A stretch of 64,000 nt of DNA from Azorhizobium oxalatiphilum. Its GTDB lineage: Bacteria; Pseudomonadota; Alphaproteobacteria; Rhizobiales; Xanthobacteraceae. Shown here in pieces: positions 1-11,243 of the stretch (position 1 is its first letter; each line of letters starts with the position of its first letter). The notes beneath the pieces are model-generated. The model did no database searches. It saw nothing but the letters and a program-made list of their open reading frames with translations, and had not been told where the DNA came from. The stretch is taken from assembly GCF_014635325.1 (NCBI RefSeq), contig NZ_BMCT01000001.1, forward strand, positions 1,641,743 to 1,705,742. The letters are read 5' to 3'. The position numbers and the translations under genes are program-made.

Positions 1-180
1 GAAAGCCCGCGATGCGCTCTCCATGTCTGTGACGAAGACTCCGGTTCCCGGGCTCGGTTCCTGTGCCTCTCGCGGCGTTTCCGCCGCGCTCTAGCATCGA
101 AATCCCGTTCCCGCTCCGGCTGCGACCGCGCAGACGAACCCGTGTCCGTCGGCGACGGCGCCTATTGAAAGGATTGGGTC
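1..180. other. Upstream region of lon, no gene seen
   Basis: No convincing coding sequence. A purine-rich Shine-Dalgarno stretch (aaggatt) lies just before the lon ATG at 181. In related genomes clpX usually precedes lon, but clpX is not in this window. Confidence 0.5.
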
Positions 181-2601
<2,421 letters not shown>

Positions 2602-2629
2602 TCCGCATCGCGTTCCTGAGTGAAGATAG

Positions 2630-2662
2630 ATCCCGGCGCCGCCTAGCGGCGCCGGGATTTTG
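2630..2662 (+). terminator. Rho-independent terminator of lon
   Basis: Perfect GC stem: 11 bases TCCCGGCGCCG at 2631-2641 pair with 2647-2657 around a short CCTAG-type loop, followed by ATTTTG. It lies 29 bases after the lon stop. Confidence 0.9.
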
Positions 2663-3203
2663 CGTTTTCGGCCTGTCTTCTCGTTCTTCTCCCTGTGTGA
2701 GCTGGTGAGGACAGAGGCTGCCCGTGGGGGAAGCGGGAAAACGCCTTTGCCTCCCCACGCCAGAGATCGTGACCGAAACCGCCTGCGATCCGCTTCAGAG
2801 GTCATCTGGATGCGTGCATGCATCTTGAATCGCGGCAAAGTGAGTGTTCGCTTGCCCTCGCGCGACACTGACGGCGCTGGTCCGCAGCTCATTTCACGGC
2901 TGGTTGTCCCCCGTTTTTCGTGCGCCTCATCGGGTCGCGCCCGGGAGCTCTGTCGTGGCCGGGGAGGGCTCCCGCTGACGATCCAGTGCATTCAATGATT
3001 TCAAGTGTTTAGCGCATTTGCGAGACCGCCGACGGCTGCGCGGCAGGGCTTCATTCAACCGCCCGTGCGTCCCCGAAACCCTGTGTTGATGCGGGTTTGT
3101 GGCGCTTGCCGCTTGCAAAAGCCATATTTTCCGTAAAGCTTCCCGCGCGTCGTTGAGGCGAAAGCCTCGCGATTCGAAGAGACACAACGGAAGGAACGGT
3201 CAC
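2663..3203. other. Long lon-hupB intergenic region
   Basis: About 540 bases with no supported gene; the open frames across it have no family features. The last 100 bases are less GC-rich and should hold the hupB promoter; TTGCAA near 3113 followed by TATTTT is only a weak candidate. An SD-like ggaagga lies at 3189-3196. Confidence 0.4.
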
Positions 3204-3482
3204 ATGACCACCAAGAACGAACTGATCGCCGCGGTGGCCGAAGAGGCCAAGCTCACGAAGGCGGCTGCGGCGGCCGCCGTGGATGCCACGTTCGACATCA
3301 TCGCCAAGGCGCTGAAGGACGGCGAAGAAGTGAAGCTGATCGGCTTCGGCTCCTTCTCGGTCGTCACCCGCGCCGCCCGCGAGGGCCGCAACCCCCGCAC
3401 CGGCAAGCCGGTGAAGATCGCCGCCTCCAAGGCGCCGAAGTTCACCCCCGGCAAGGGCCTCAAGGAAGCCGTCAACGGCTGA
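3204..3482 (+). CDS. hupB: HU family DNA-binding protein
   Basis: A 92-aa HU-type nucleoid protein that binds and bends DNA as a dimer. It starts MTTKNELIAAVAE and has the HU core GFGSF..VTRAAREGRNPRTG, the basic beta-arm that enters the minor groove, then a typical C-terminus. The frame stays open upstream to 3099, but HU proteins begin at this Met and a GGAAGGA ribosome site precedes 3204, so the shorter start is preferred. The lon-hup order is conserved in alphaproteobacteria. Confidence 0.97.
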   Translation: MTTKNELIAAVAEEAKLTKAAAAAAVDATFDIIAKALKDGEEVKLIGFGSFSVVTRAAREGRNPRTGKPVKIAASKAPKFTPGKGLKEAVNG

Positions 3483-3495
3483 TCCCGTTCCGTGC

Positions 3496-3527
3496 GGCGC
3501 TCCCCCGCCCGAGGCGGGCGGAGCGCC
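3496..3527 (+). terminator. Hairpin after hupB
   Basis: ggcgctc (3496-3502) pairs with gagcgcc (3521-3527); an inner cgcccgaggcgggcg stem extends it. There is no T-run, so it may act as a Rho-type pause or mRNA end stabiliser. Confidence 0.6.
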
Positions 3528-4038
3528 CCGGCGACGGTCCCTCGGGCCGTACGGCCCGGGTGGCATATTCCGGCGTTATCGGCGGGTTTACCGCCGACGC
3601 CCTCTGGCCTTTTAGCGCCGATCCCGGTGCCTGCCGTCACGTTCCGCATGCCGAACGTCGAGCGCAGGACTCCCGGACGTCCTGGCCATCTGATGCCTGC
3701 GTTCGCGAATCTGCCGTTTCCCGCCTCCGCTGCTTCGGGAATGCATCGCGTGCTCGCAACGCCTGATGACGAAATGCACTGAAACTTGGGCTCAGCGCGC
3801 ATCATACATGCGCTCATGGGCACGGCCGCTTTCAACGGCCTGCGGGCGTTGTTGGGGGGCTCCAAAGGCTGGGAGGTTCCCCGGTGCGGAAAAAATAGCT
3901 TGCAAGTCAGCTCCGCGACAGCAATGCAGGGTTTTCTAAGACGGTAATCACGTCCTTGGGGTGCGGTGGCAGGATGCCTGCCGTAGAGCCTTGGGTCCGG
4001 TTGCCAGTGCTGCCCCAGCAGCGTTGCTCCTCGCAGAA
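3528..4038. other. hupB-PilZ intergenic region
   Basis: About 510 bases without a supported gene. The part near 3870-3960 is less GC-rich and probably contains the promoter of the downstream PilZ gene; no clear motif is claimed. Confidence 0.35.
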
Positions 4039-4368
4039 ATGAGTCTTCCGATGAAGCCGCAGATCTATCATGTTCATGCGCGCCCCATGCCCTCCGCCGG
4101 GCAGAGCAATCGGCGCGCGGCCAGGCGTTATCCGACCTCGCAGAAGGCCATCATCATGCGAGAGGAAAAGCAGCTCTGCCACGGTGAGATCATCGACATG
4201 TCGTCCGGCGGCGCGCAGATCAAGGTCGTGCGCCAGCAGATGGTGCCCGACGAGGTGAATGTGCTGATCCTCGGCGAGACCTACATGAAGGATATTCCGG
4301 TCTCCGTGCAGTGGCGCAGCGATGGGCGCCTCGGAGTGATGTTTCTCTCCCACGGCAAGGTTTACTGA
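4039..4368 (+). CDS. PilZ domain protein (copy 1)
   Basis: A small single-domain PilZ protein of about 109 aa. PilZ domains bind cyclic di-GMP through an N-terminal RxxxR and a (D/N)xSxxG motif. Both are visible: RRAARRYP near the N-terminus and DMSSGG further on, then a beta-barrel ending in VQWRSDGRLGVMF. The ATG at 4039 is chosen; 4051 is also possible, and the frame opens to 3961 without PilZ-like sequence. Its closest relative in the window is the PilZ gene at 6819-7139. A terminator follows directly. The output pathway (motility, polysaccharide) cannot be read from here. Confidence 0.85.
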   Translation: MSLPMKPQIYHVHARPMPSAGQSNRRAARRYPTSQKAIIMREEKQLCHGEIIDMSSGGAQIKVVRQQMVPDEVNVLILGETYMKDIPVSVQWRSDGRLGVMFLSHGKVY

Positions 4369-4403
4369 GCCTTCGCTCCACAAGGCGAGGCCATTTCACA
4401 TCC

Positions 4404-4430
4404 AAGCCGGCCTTCTAGGCCGGCTTTTTT
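4404..4430 (+). terminator. Rho-independent terminator of PilZ gene
   Basis: aagccggcc (4404-4412) pairs with ggccggctt (4418-4426) around TTCTA, followed by a T-run to 4430. Confidence 0.92.
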
Positions 4431-4890
4431 GTTGGATCTCGCGTAGCTCGCTTCCGGGGGCGCCCGTGGCCGCCGCTTGGCGCGCCTGTCATCGGTTGAT
4501 CGGTCGCGCGTCGTGGTGCCTCCGCCCAGCCCGGTGCGAACCGTAATACAGGATTGACCAGGACTGCTGCATGTCCGGGTGCGGGACGCGGTGTTCAGGG
4601 GGGGGGCGACACGTCGGTGGGCCCGTATCGCATTCCTTCAGGCGCGTTGCAGCATGTTCCGGTTTGCATCAGGCGGTGCTGATGTCTGGCGCTGCGAAGG
4701 CAGGACGGCGGCGGTCCGCCTCGTTTCGGCCACTGGTGGGTTGGGGGCAGCGGCATCGCGGGCGCAAGGGCCCACTTGCACCGGCGGCGTCCGGATGGTT
4801 AAACCGCCGCTCCGGGCTGTCGCTTCGTTTCCACCAGTGAAATGGCGCGGTGCCTGCGACCGGCCAGCCTGCTTCAGGCGGGGCTGCATA
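4431..4890. other. Gene-free stretch before tRNA-Val
   Basis: About 460 GC-rich bases with open frames that look like chance. The tRNA-Val promoter must lie near its end; I see no distinctive element. Confidence 0.35.
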
Positions 4891-4966
4891 GGGCGGTTAG
4901 CTCAGTTGGTAGAGCATCTCGTTTACACCGAGAGGGTCGGCGGTTCGAGCCCGTCACCGCCCACCA
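4891..4966 (+). tRNA. tRNA-Val (TAC anticodon)
   Basis: 76-nt cloverleaf: acceptor gggcggt pairs with accgccc, D-arm agctcagttggtagagc, anticodon loop with TAC, T-loop TTCGAGC, and an encoded CCA at 4964-4966. The TAC anticodon reads GTA valine codons. Confidence 0.96.
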
Positions 4967-5023
4967 TACTTTCCATGTCGGCATCAGGTGGGGCGGTCGT
5001 GCGTCGGCGCCGCTCGCAGCTCA

Positions 5024-5863
5024 TCAGATGCCTGTGCCCGTCGCGGCGAAGCTGTTGGCGACGATGGCGAGCTTCTCAGCCTGATAGGCATCGTACTCCG
5101 CGATAAAGCCCCTGGAGACCCAAAGCGTCGAGCGCCCACGTGCTCCCGTCCATCCAAGGCTTCCGGCCGCCTCTGCGGCATGGAGCTTTCGGGTCAGGTG
5201 GGAGCGCGAGATGGCGAGTCCGGTTCGAAGCTGCGTGTAGCTCGACAGCGCCGTGGCTACCTGTGAGGCCCTCTCACGGGTATCGGTCAGGCCGGCGATC
5301 AGCCGATCCATCAACAATCCACCATCGTTCAGCCAGCTGAACAGTGCAAACGTCCCCGATGGCCGGATGCACACATCCGACTGCAGGATGCCATCGACCA
5401 CGCGCGGCTGCAGGATGGGGAGCAGGTCCGGCTGGGTCGAAAGGGTCGCAGCGCGCGCGCCGCCATCGAGCCGGTCCAATGTGTGAAGGTGGATGGCCAT
5501 CCAGCGCCGCATCATGACATGGGCGGCCTCGGCCACCATGAGCGGCCGGGAGCGGCGGTCTTTCCGTTCCGGGGCGGGAATGCCGATCCCCTCGCGGACC
5601 ATCTCCCGTACAAACGCCTCGGCCGTGTTCGGGCTGGCGATCCGGAACTGTTCGACCTTGCGCAGGAATTCTGCGAGCAGAACGCGCCCGTCGCTACTCT
5701 TATAGGTGAGGGACAGGAATATCTGGCCCATCATGTAGCGCTGCTGGGTGGCGAACACCGAGGCGAGGAGGGGGGCATGGGCGTGGATGCCGAGAAAGGC
5801 CTCCGCCTGCTGGCGGATAGCGGGCCGCAGCTCCGCGTTCTGCAGGATGTCCACTGGTGTCAT
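5024..5863 (-). CDS. Hypothetical protein with possible winged-helix C-terminus
   Basis: Not recognised as a named family. From ATG 5863 it encodes about 279 aa; the frame is open to 6094, but that extension is Arg/Ser/Pro-rich and not protein-like. The C-terminal 100 residues (RASQVATALSSYTQLRTGLAIS..LTRKLHAAEAAGSLGW) have the helix-turn-helix and wing pattern of MarR or GntR-like regulators. The middle is mostly helical. It stands alone between two tRNA genes. A DNA-binding role is inference only. Confidence 0.6.
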   Translation of the reverse strand: MTPVDILQNAELRPAIRQQAEAFLGIHAHAPLLASVFATQQRYMMGQIFLSLTYKSSDGRVLLAEFLRKVEQFRIASPNTAEAFVREMVREGIGIPAPERKDRRSRPLMVAEAAHVMMRRWMAIHLHTLDRLDGGARAATLSTQPDLLPILQPRVVDGILQSDVCIRPSGTFALFSWLNDGGLLMDRLIAGLTDTRERASQVATALSSYTQLRTGLAISRSHLTRKLHAAEAAGSLGWTGARGRSTLWVSRGFIAEYDAYQAEKLAIVANSFAATGTGI

Positions 5864-6225
5864 GGCGTGGGCGACTGCTTGCGAGGGCGGATCCGGCTGT
5901 TCCTGGCCCGTGGTGACGTTCCCAGGATACCGGGCGCATGCTGAACCGGATTTAGAGCTGTATCTCGCCTTATCTGCGATGGGCCCGAAAATGGTTGAGC
6001 TCAAGCCGCGATCCGAGGCTCCTTGGGGCGGGATCTTCTCGACGACTGTTATGCGGTCGAGGAGGCGCCATTCCGTAGAGATCGACGGGGCCACGCAGAA
6101 TGGAAAAAGGCAAGGCCGTCAGCCGCCTAGTGGGGGCGTCAGCATGAGGCGATGAAGAGCATCGCAGGCTCTTTCTCGGATATGCAATCGATGTCTGGAG
6201 AGGACGGCTCAAGCCGTAAAGTAAG
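5864..6225. other. Intergenic between hypothetical gene and tRNA-Asp
   Basis: About 360 bases, likely with the promoter of the minus-strand gene starting at 5863. No further feature is supported. Confidence 0.35.
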
Positions 6226-6302
<77 letters not shown>

Positions 6303-6818
6303 CGAAGCGGCCGCCGCAGAAGCGATCAGCGCGTCGAGTGGCCGGGTGATACGGCGCCCCTCACATCAAGTCAAGCGAGGCTACCGCCTTTTCATGAAGG
6401 CTGTGCAAAAGCCCCTGTGGATGGCGTTGCGCCCTCACCCCGTCCTGCGATGTCCCAGGCCTTCCAGTCATTGGATTTTGGTCTGCATAATCCGTCACTC
6501 GCAAGCCTTTGCGGGGAGGCCACGGAAGACGATGTGCGATCCCAGGGCTGGGGTGCGAAAGGGGGCGAGCAGGAGGCCCGTGCTGAGAATCGTGAGGTGC
6601 GGATGATTGCCAGAGACAGGGGAAGGCGAGATGCGCAGGTGGAGCTGCCTTCCGCTTTGCAAAAAGCGGCAGCGCGTGTGTGCGCACGCCAAAGGAGCCA
6701 GAGCTCGACACGGCTGAGCGGCTCGTGTCTTAAAAGTCACGCAAGGGATGTGGTGCGCCAGATGGCGTCTAAGGCACGCTCGCGCGATACGGCGCTTGGA
6801 GCGTCCTGACGGGAGCGA
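6303..6818. other. Gene-free stretch with small hairpin
   Basis: About 515 bases with no supported gene. A small hairpin CCGCTTT/AAAGCGG with loop GCAA lies at 6652-6669. It is downstream of the minus-strand PilZ gene but has no T-run. Confidence 0.35.
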
Positions 6819-7139
6819 TCAGAGAAAGACGCCGTTGGAGCAGAACAGGACGCCCATGCGATCCCCATCCCGCCAGCGAACCGAGACGGGCACCGACTTC
6901 ATGTAGGTGTCGCCGACGATGAGGATGTTGAATTCGGCCGGAAAGCGTTCGGGCCTGGAAATCTTGATCTGGGCGCCGCCTGCCGACATGTCCACGATCT
7001 CGCAGAAGCACAGCTTCTCGCCATTGTTCATGATCCAGGCGCGCTGCGCTGTCGGGAAGCGCTTGGACTTACGCCGGTTCACCTGCTGGAACTGTGCAGC
7101 AGCCCAAGGCGAGACATGAACAATCTGACGCTGCAGCAT
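6819..7139 (-). CDS. PilZ domain protein (copy 2)
   Basis: 106-aa PilZ protein from ATG 7139, with a GGGTGG ribosome site upstream. Motifs: NRRKSKRFP (RxxxR type) and DMSAGG (DxSxxG type), the two c-di-GMP contact motifs of the family. It aligns over its whole length with the PilZ protein at 4039-4368: both have QI.HV near the start, then NRR..RRFPT, GGAQIK, DTYMK..PVSV.WR and GV.F. The two are clearly paralogues. The frame is open up to 7439, but that region is AT-rich and does not look coding. Confidence 0.85.
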   Translation of the reverse strand: MLQRQIVHVSPWAAAQFQQVNRRKSKRFPTAQRAWIMNNGEKLCFCEIVDMSAGGAQIKISRPERFPAEFNILIVGDTYMKSVPVSVRWRDGDRMGVLFCSNGVFL

Positions 7140-7931
7140 AAGGCCCACCCTGAAAGAAGGTGCACGAGTCTCAAATGCAATGGTCGTGTGGAGCCGTTCA
7201 ACACCACTTCCCTTCGCCGTGCAACAATTAATGTCAAAATGGAGCGCGTATGCGGCAGGAAATTTCCATAGTGGACGATTTATGTGCCGAAAGCTGCGCG
7301 CGGATATCGGGTCTCGCTTTGGTTGAGTTGGATATTTTTCAATATTTTTCAAATAGTTAGTCGGAAATTTGGGCTGATTTTTCGCCTCAGGTGATCCTTG
7401 TTCAAGCCCCAGTGTGGCGCGCCGCCGCACCTGCTCCATTTTGAAGCCATCTCTCCCATCTTACCGTCCGAGACGCCCTGAGCGACGTCGCAAACGGCAG
7501 GATTCGTTGGCGAAAAATGTCGCGTACAGGCAGCCGCCTCCATCATGCCGAGCGAGGGGCGGCCTATGCGAGACGGATGAAGGTTAGCCGAAGAGAGGCG
7601 TGTGCATTCAGCTGCGTGGCACAGCGTCCGCTATCGACGCCCGGCTGTTGCGAAATGAAGCGCCTCCATGTGGCCCCTCGGGCCGGGGAGCACGCCTCGC
7701 CAAGTTTTGGCGGAGGTGATCATGAGGCGGGCCCTCGAGATCGGCTACGAGCGGATGCGGGGGAAAGGGGCGGGGCGCTTGCGTTTTTCACGCGTTCGCC
7801 CCGGCGCGATCGCCCCCGCAGGCGGTCAACGCACCGGCAACGGGGTGCCGGTCCCGCCGCGTCCAACGTAGATAGCGGGCTATGGTTTCATGGTTGGAGT
7901 TATTTTTTTACCGCAAGCGGTGCTTGCCGCC
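7140..7931. other. Long AT-richer intergenic region with tandem 10-mer
   Basis: About 790 bases without a supported gene. Upstream of the PilZ gene it is unusually AT-rich (7190-7390) and carries a perfect tandem 10-mer ATATTTTTCA at 7332-7341 and 7342-7351. This could be a regulator site or promoter element of the minus-strand PilZ gene. Open frames over 7517-8200 look like chance. Confidence 0.4.
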
Positions 7932-8105
7932 CTAGTGGGTGCTGCTCGCAAACCAAAAATAGACGGCGCACAGAACCAGACTTCCCGTCAGCAGAAGGCC
8001 GATGCGTAACGCAACGCTGGGGCCAGCACGCTCGACCCGGTCCCAATCCGCCTCGTCATCACCGAGGGGATACGGCCCGTTCGGCCCTGCATCCTTCTTC
8101 GTCAC
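7932..8105 (-). CDS. Small single-pass membrane protein, hypothetical
   Basis: 57 aa from a GTG at 8105 (an ATG at 8132 would add nine residues). A charged N-terminus (KKDAGPNGPYPLGDDEADWDRVE) precedes one hydrophobic helix, RIGLLLTGSLVLCAVYFWF, near the C-terminus. This layout is common in small inner-membrane proteins of Rhizobiales, but no family is recognised. Whether it is truly coding is uncertain. Confidence 0.45.
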   Translation of the reverse strand: MTKKDAGPNGPYPLGDDEADWDRVERAGPSVALRIGLLLTGSLVLCAVYFWFASSTH

Positions 8106-8586
8106 GCGCGCCTGCTCCCTGCAGAACTCCATCGGTCGGCGCAGCCGGCCCGAGGCAAAGGAGCGAAAAGGCGCCAGAAAGCGTGCCTCGCCGCCAATAA
8201 GGGCCGGAATACATTACCGTAATGCCGCGGTCGTCGATTTGTTCCCAAAGTCGGCGGATTTTTCGCTGCGATGGGGCGCGCCGCGTGAAGGCGCTCGTCA
8301 GAGGCGAAACCGGCCGCTGTCTGTGCCTGAGCGGGAGGTTTATCCACCAGGATGGGTGTCTGTCGTTTTCTGAACGTATCTGCAAATAATGAATCTTAAT
8401 CTCAACTCGCGTTTCAGAGATTAATATGGTGTCAAATTACCGTATTTGCGCGCGATGCGCGAAATTGGAGTGAGGGGTGCAATTTATAAAGGAGTATAAT
8501 AATTTATAGTTGCATGCGAATAATACTTCTCGTGGGCGATTTTGCTATGAGGGGAGTGGTGGTTTGTTGAAAACAAGGTCGTAACA
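8106..8586. other. AT-rich promoter region of the porin gene
   Basis: The last 200 bases (8375-8585) are strikingly AT-rich for this genome and lack a gene. They should hold the promoter of the outer-membrane gene at 8587; I cannot place -35/-10 boxes with confidence. Confidence 0.45.
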
Positions 8587-9282
8587 ATGAAGCGTATCCT
8601 CCTCGCCGCTCTGCTCGCCACGGCAGCCGGCGCTCCGGCCATGGCGGCGGACCTAGCCGCACGCTATCCCGTGAAGGCCGTCGTCGCCCCGGTCGTACCG
8701 GTCTTCTCCTGGACCGGCTTCTATGTCGGCGGAAATCTCGGTTATGGCGGCGGCACCAACGACTATGCGTTCGGCACGCCCCTGACCTCCGTGACGGGCT
8801 CCGCCAATGCCGGTGGTTTCGTCGGCGGCGGTCAGATCGGCTACAATTATCAGTTCGCGAACAATGTGGTGCTCGGCCTTGAGACCGACATCCAGTGGAC
8901 TGGCATTGAGAACAATGTCAGCGCCGCGAGCCTGAACGTCTCGACCTCTCTGGACTATTTCGGCACCGTGCGGGCGCGCCTCGGCTATGCGATTGACCGC
9001 TTCCTGCCCTACGTCACGGGCGGCTTGGCCTATGGCAAGACCAAGACGTCAGCCAATCTGGCCTATATCACCAACGACATCTTCTCCGGCTCGTCCACGA
9101 ACACCGGCTGGACCGTTGGTGGCGGTGTCGAATACGCCGTCACAGGCAACTGGACGTTCAAGACCGAGTATCTCTATGTGGATCTCGGCAGCAACGACTA
9201 CACGTCCTTGACGACGACGGACGCCATGAGCGTGGACAATGCCTATCACGTCGTTCGTGCGGGCCTGAACTACAAGTTCTGA
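8587..9282 (+). CDS. Omp25/RopB-like outer membrane beta-barrel protein
   Basis: 231 aa. A cleavable signal peptide (MKRILLAALLATAAGAPAMA) is followed by the linker and the WTGFYVGGNLGYG motif typical of the porin/Omp25 family in Rhizobiales. Then come alternating beta strands, and the C-terminal residue is Phe (GLNYKF), the BAM recognition signature. It is predicted to be a small eight-stranded outer-membrane barrel. It is a single gene with an AT-rich upstream region, consistent with strong or regulated expression. Any transport function is unknown. Confidence 0.92.
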   Translation: MKRILLAALLATAAGAPAMAADLAARYPVKAVVAPVVPVFSWTGFYVGGNLGYGGGTNDYAFGTPLTSVTGSANAGGFVGGGQIGYNYQFANNVVLGLETDIQWTGIENNVSAASLNVSTSLDYFGTVRARLGYAIDRFLPYVTGGLAYGKTKTSANLAYITNDIFSGSSTNTGWTVGGGVEYAVTGNWTFKTEYLYVDLGSNDYTSLTTTDAMSVDNAYHVVRAGLNYKF

Positions 9283-9288
9283 TGATCC

Positions 9289-9305
9289 GGCCGCTGCGTG
9301 CGGCC
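9289..9305 (+). terminator. Hairpin after the porin gene
   Basis: GGCCGC tgcgt GCGGCC, six bases after the stop. There is no T-run, so terminator function is uncertain. Confidence 0.4.
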
Positions 9306-9414
9306 CCGCCGGTGCCTGTCCAGCGGCTGGCGCCGGCTCCTGATGAAGACCAGAAGACACTTCAGCCGCGCCGCCGGGCATGGTCCGGCAGGCGCGGTCC
9401 TTTAAGGGGAGGGG

Positions 9415-9520
9415 CTAGAGCATGTCCGGCTTTGATTGCTCCGCAATCCAAGCCGCAAGACATTCTCTATCAAAGAGTTGGAGTGTTTCTGTGTTTCCAT
9501 GAAACACGGAAACGCTCTAG
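9415..9520. repeat. MITE-like element with terminal inverted repeats and two hairpins
   Basis: 106 bp bounded by CTAGAGC (9415-9421) and GCTCTAG (9514-9520). Inside, GGCTTTGATTGC (9428-9439) pairs with 9443-9454. The segment 9481-9517 is one hairpin with a 17-bp stem (two G-T pairs) and loop CAT. The right end overlaps the stop codon of the minus-strand dehydrogenase gene, so the element may act as its 3' end. It resembles the short palindromic repeats of Rhizobiales genomes. Confidence 0.7.
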
Positions 9521-10596
9521 GCCTGCGCGAGCGCCGAGGGGGCCGTGTCGAACCCGGTGCAGCCGGTCAGCGCCATGGCCACCTCCAGTTCCGCGCGCAG
9601 GAGGTGCACCACATGCGCCACCCCCAGCGCCCCGGCCATCGCGAGCCCGTGGATATAGGGGCGGCCGATCAGCACCGCGGAAGCGCCGAGCGCCATCGCC
9701 TTCAATATGTCCGTGCCATGCCGGATGCCGCCGTCCACCAGTACCGGGATGCGCCGGTCTACGGCGGCCAGAACGGCCGGCAGCACTTCGATGGTGGGTG
9801 GAACGCTGTCCAGAACGCGACCGCCGTGGTTGGAGACGATCAGGCCGTCCAGTCCCTCCGCCAGCGCCCGGCTGGCGTCTTCCGGCGCCATTACGCCCTT
9901 GAGCAGGATAGGCAGGCGCGTCAGCGCACGCAGCCGTGCCACATCAGCCCACACCGGCGCTGGAGGCAGGGAGCCGCCGAACAGCGGGCTGCCGCCCAAT
10001 GTGCTCGGCTGCGGCTCGGCCGCCACGAGGCCACGCAGATTGACCGCGTCTATCTCCGGTGGAAGCTGGAAGCCGGCGCGCCGGGCCTGAACGCGCAGGC
10101 TCACCGGCGCGTCCACCGTCACCACCAGCGCGCCATAGCCGGCCGCTTCCGCGCGGCGCACCAGGGCGGCGGTGAAGTCCCAGTCAGGCTGGATATAGAG
10201 CTGGAACCATTGTGGCCCCTGACTGGCGGCGCGAATGTCCTCCAGTCCCGTACTGGCATGGGTGCTCACCACCAGCGGCGTATCGGTGGCTCCGGCACCC
10301 TGCGCGACGGCGATTTCGCCGTCCGGATGAAACAGCCGGTGATAGGCCACGGGAGCCAGCAGGATGGGGTGTTCGAAGCTTGCCCCGAAAAGTCGGATGC
10401 GCGTACTCGCGCCGGAAAGATCGGCCAGCACGCGCGGTGCGAGCCGGAGGCGGTCATAGGCCTCGCGGGTCATGCGCTGGGTCAGCCCGTTGCCCGCCAA
10501 TGATGCCAGATAGGCCCAATAGGGTTCCGATATCCGTTCCCGCGCCAGCCGTTCGTAGTCGGCGAGATCATAGGCGTCGGGCAGGGTGATCGGCAT
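9517..10596 (-). CDS. FMN-dependent alpha-hydroxyacid dehydrogenase/oxidase
   Basis: 359-aa TIM-barrel enzyme of the lactate dehydrogenase (LldD)/glycolate oxidase family, which oxidises L-2-hydroxyacids to 2-oxoacids using FMN. Visible: FMN-binding STHAST and QWFQLYIQ near 110-135, VVTVDAP, the Lys in LLKGV (about 233), the catalytic His257 in SNHGGR, and the phosphate-binding VDGGIR..D and IGRPY. The C-terminus lacks membrane-anchor sequence. The exact substrate cannot be read. A MITE-like element overlaps its stop codon. Confidence 0.9.
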   Translation of the reverse strand: MPITLPDAYDLADYERLARERISEPYWAYLASLAGNGLTQRMTREAYDRLRLAPRVLADLSGASTRIRLFGASFEHPILLAPVAYHRLFHPDGEIAVAQGAGATDTPLVVSTHASTGLEDIRAASQGPQWFQLYIQPDWDFTAALVRRAEAAGYGALVVTVDAPVSLRVQARRAGFQLPPEIDAVNLRGLVAAEPQPSTLGGSPLFGGSLPPAPVWADVARLRALTRLPILLKGVMAPEDASRALAEGLDGLIVSNHGGRVLDSVPPTIEVLPAVLAAVDRRIPVLVDGGIRHGTDILKAMALGASAVLIGRPYIHGLAMAGALGVAHVVHLLRAELEVAMALTGCTGFDTAPSALAQA

Positions 10597-10621
10597 GGGT
10601 TGTCTCGGGCACGCGGGTATT

Positions 10622-10666
10622 TAGTTGCTGGGACGGGATTTGAACCTGCGCAAGCGCCTCTGCTCA
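10622..10666 (-). pseudogene. tRNA 3'-end-like remnant
   Basis: On the minus strand, immediately after the thioesterase stop, gcgcaggttcaaatcccgt resembles a T-arm (loop TTCAAAT) and continues into cccagcaacta, a CCA-like end with one change. The T-stem has a mismatch and no D or anticodon arm precedes it. It could be a scar of an element that once used a tRNA gene, or chance. Confidence 0.4.
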
Positions 10667-11068
10667 GGCGGTCCGCGGATGCACCGGGCGCGGCTTGCCG
10701 GCTTCGTCGAGGGCGACCATGACGAACGTGGCCTCCGTCACCTTCTCGCGTCGGGAGGTGAGGGCGCGGCGGGCGAAGGCCTGCACATCGAGTGTCATGG
10801 AGGTGCGGCCCACCTTCACCACATTGATGTAGATGCACAGCGTGTCGCCGACCTTCACCGGGAGGCGGAAGTTGATCTCCTTCACACCCGCCGTGACCAC
10901 GCGGCCCATGGCAACCTCGGTAGCGCGCATGCCGGCGGCAAGATCCATCTGCGCCATCACCCAGCCGCCGAAGATGTCGCCTGCGGGATTGGCATCAGCC
11001 GGCATGGCGAGGGTACGCAGGGTCAGGTCGCCGGTGGGCTCAGCGGCATCGGAAGGGGAGTTGGACAT
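10664..11068 (-). CDS. YciA-like acyl-CoA thioesterase
   Basis: 134-aa single hotdog-fold protein. The family hydrolyses short to medium acyl-CoAs in the cytosol, usually as a hexamer. Diagnostic motifs: LRTLAMPADANPAGDIFGGWVMAQMD (N-terminal strand and hotdog helix with the conserved NP.GDIFGG), VTAGVKEINFRLPVKVGD, and a basic C-terminus. Its length is normal. It lies on the same strand as the neighbouring dehydrogenase and ABC exporter but without tight coupling. Confidence 0.9.
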   Translation of the reverse strand: MSNSPSDAAEPTGDLTLRTLAMPADANPAGDIFGGWVMAQMDLAAGMRATEVAMGRVVTAGVKEINFRLPVKVGDTLCIYINVVKVGRTSMTLDVQAFARRALTSRREKVTEATFVMVALDEAGKPRPVHPRTA

Positions 11069-11225
11069 CGGGACGGGGCTCCGGGCGGGAGGGGAAACGG
11101 TTCCCGCTTGGTAGGCCCGTCATGCGCGGGGAGGCAAGCCGCAATGACGCCACGCCATGCTGCGCGGCGCCTGTCCGGCCCGGATCGCTTGTCGTAATCC
11201 CCGTCGCAGAAGCGCACCCGCTTCC

Positions 11226-11243
11226 GAGGAAACACTCTAGGCC
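11226..11243. repeat. Partial copy of the 9415-9520 element end
   Basis: ggaaacactctaggcc repeats the right end of the 9415-9520 element (ggaaacgctctaggcc) with one change. It too overlaps the stop codon of a minus-strand gene, here the ABC exporter. Confidence 0.5.

Noticed and set aside
7517-8200. Plus-strand open frame of 227 codons before the porin gene
   Set aside because: Arg/Ser/Pro-rich with no motif, crossing a likely small minus-strand membrane protein.
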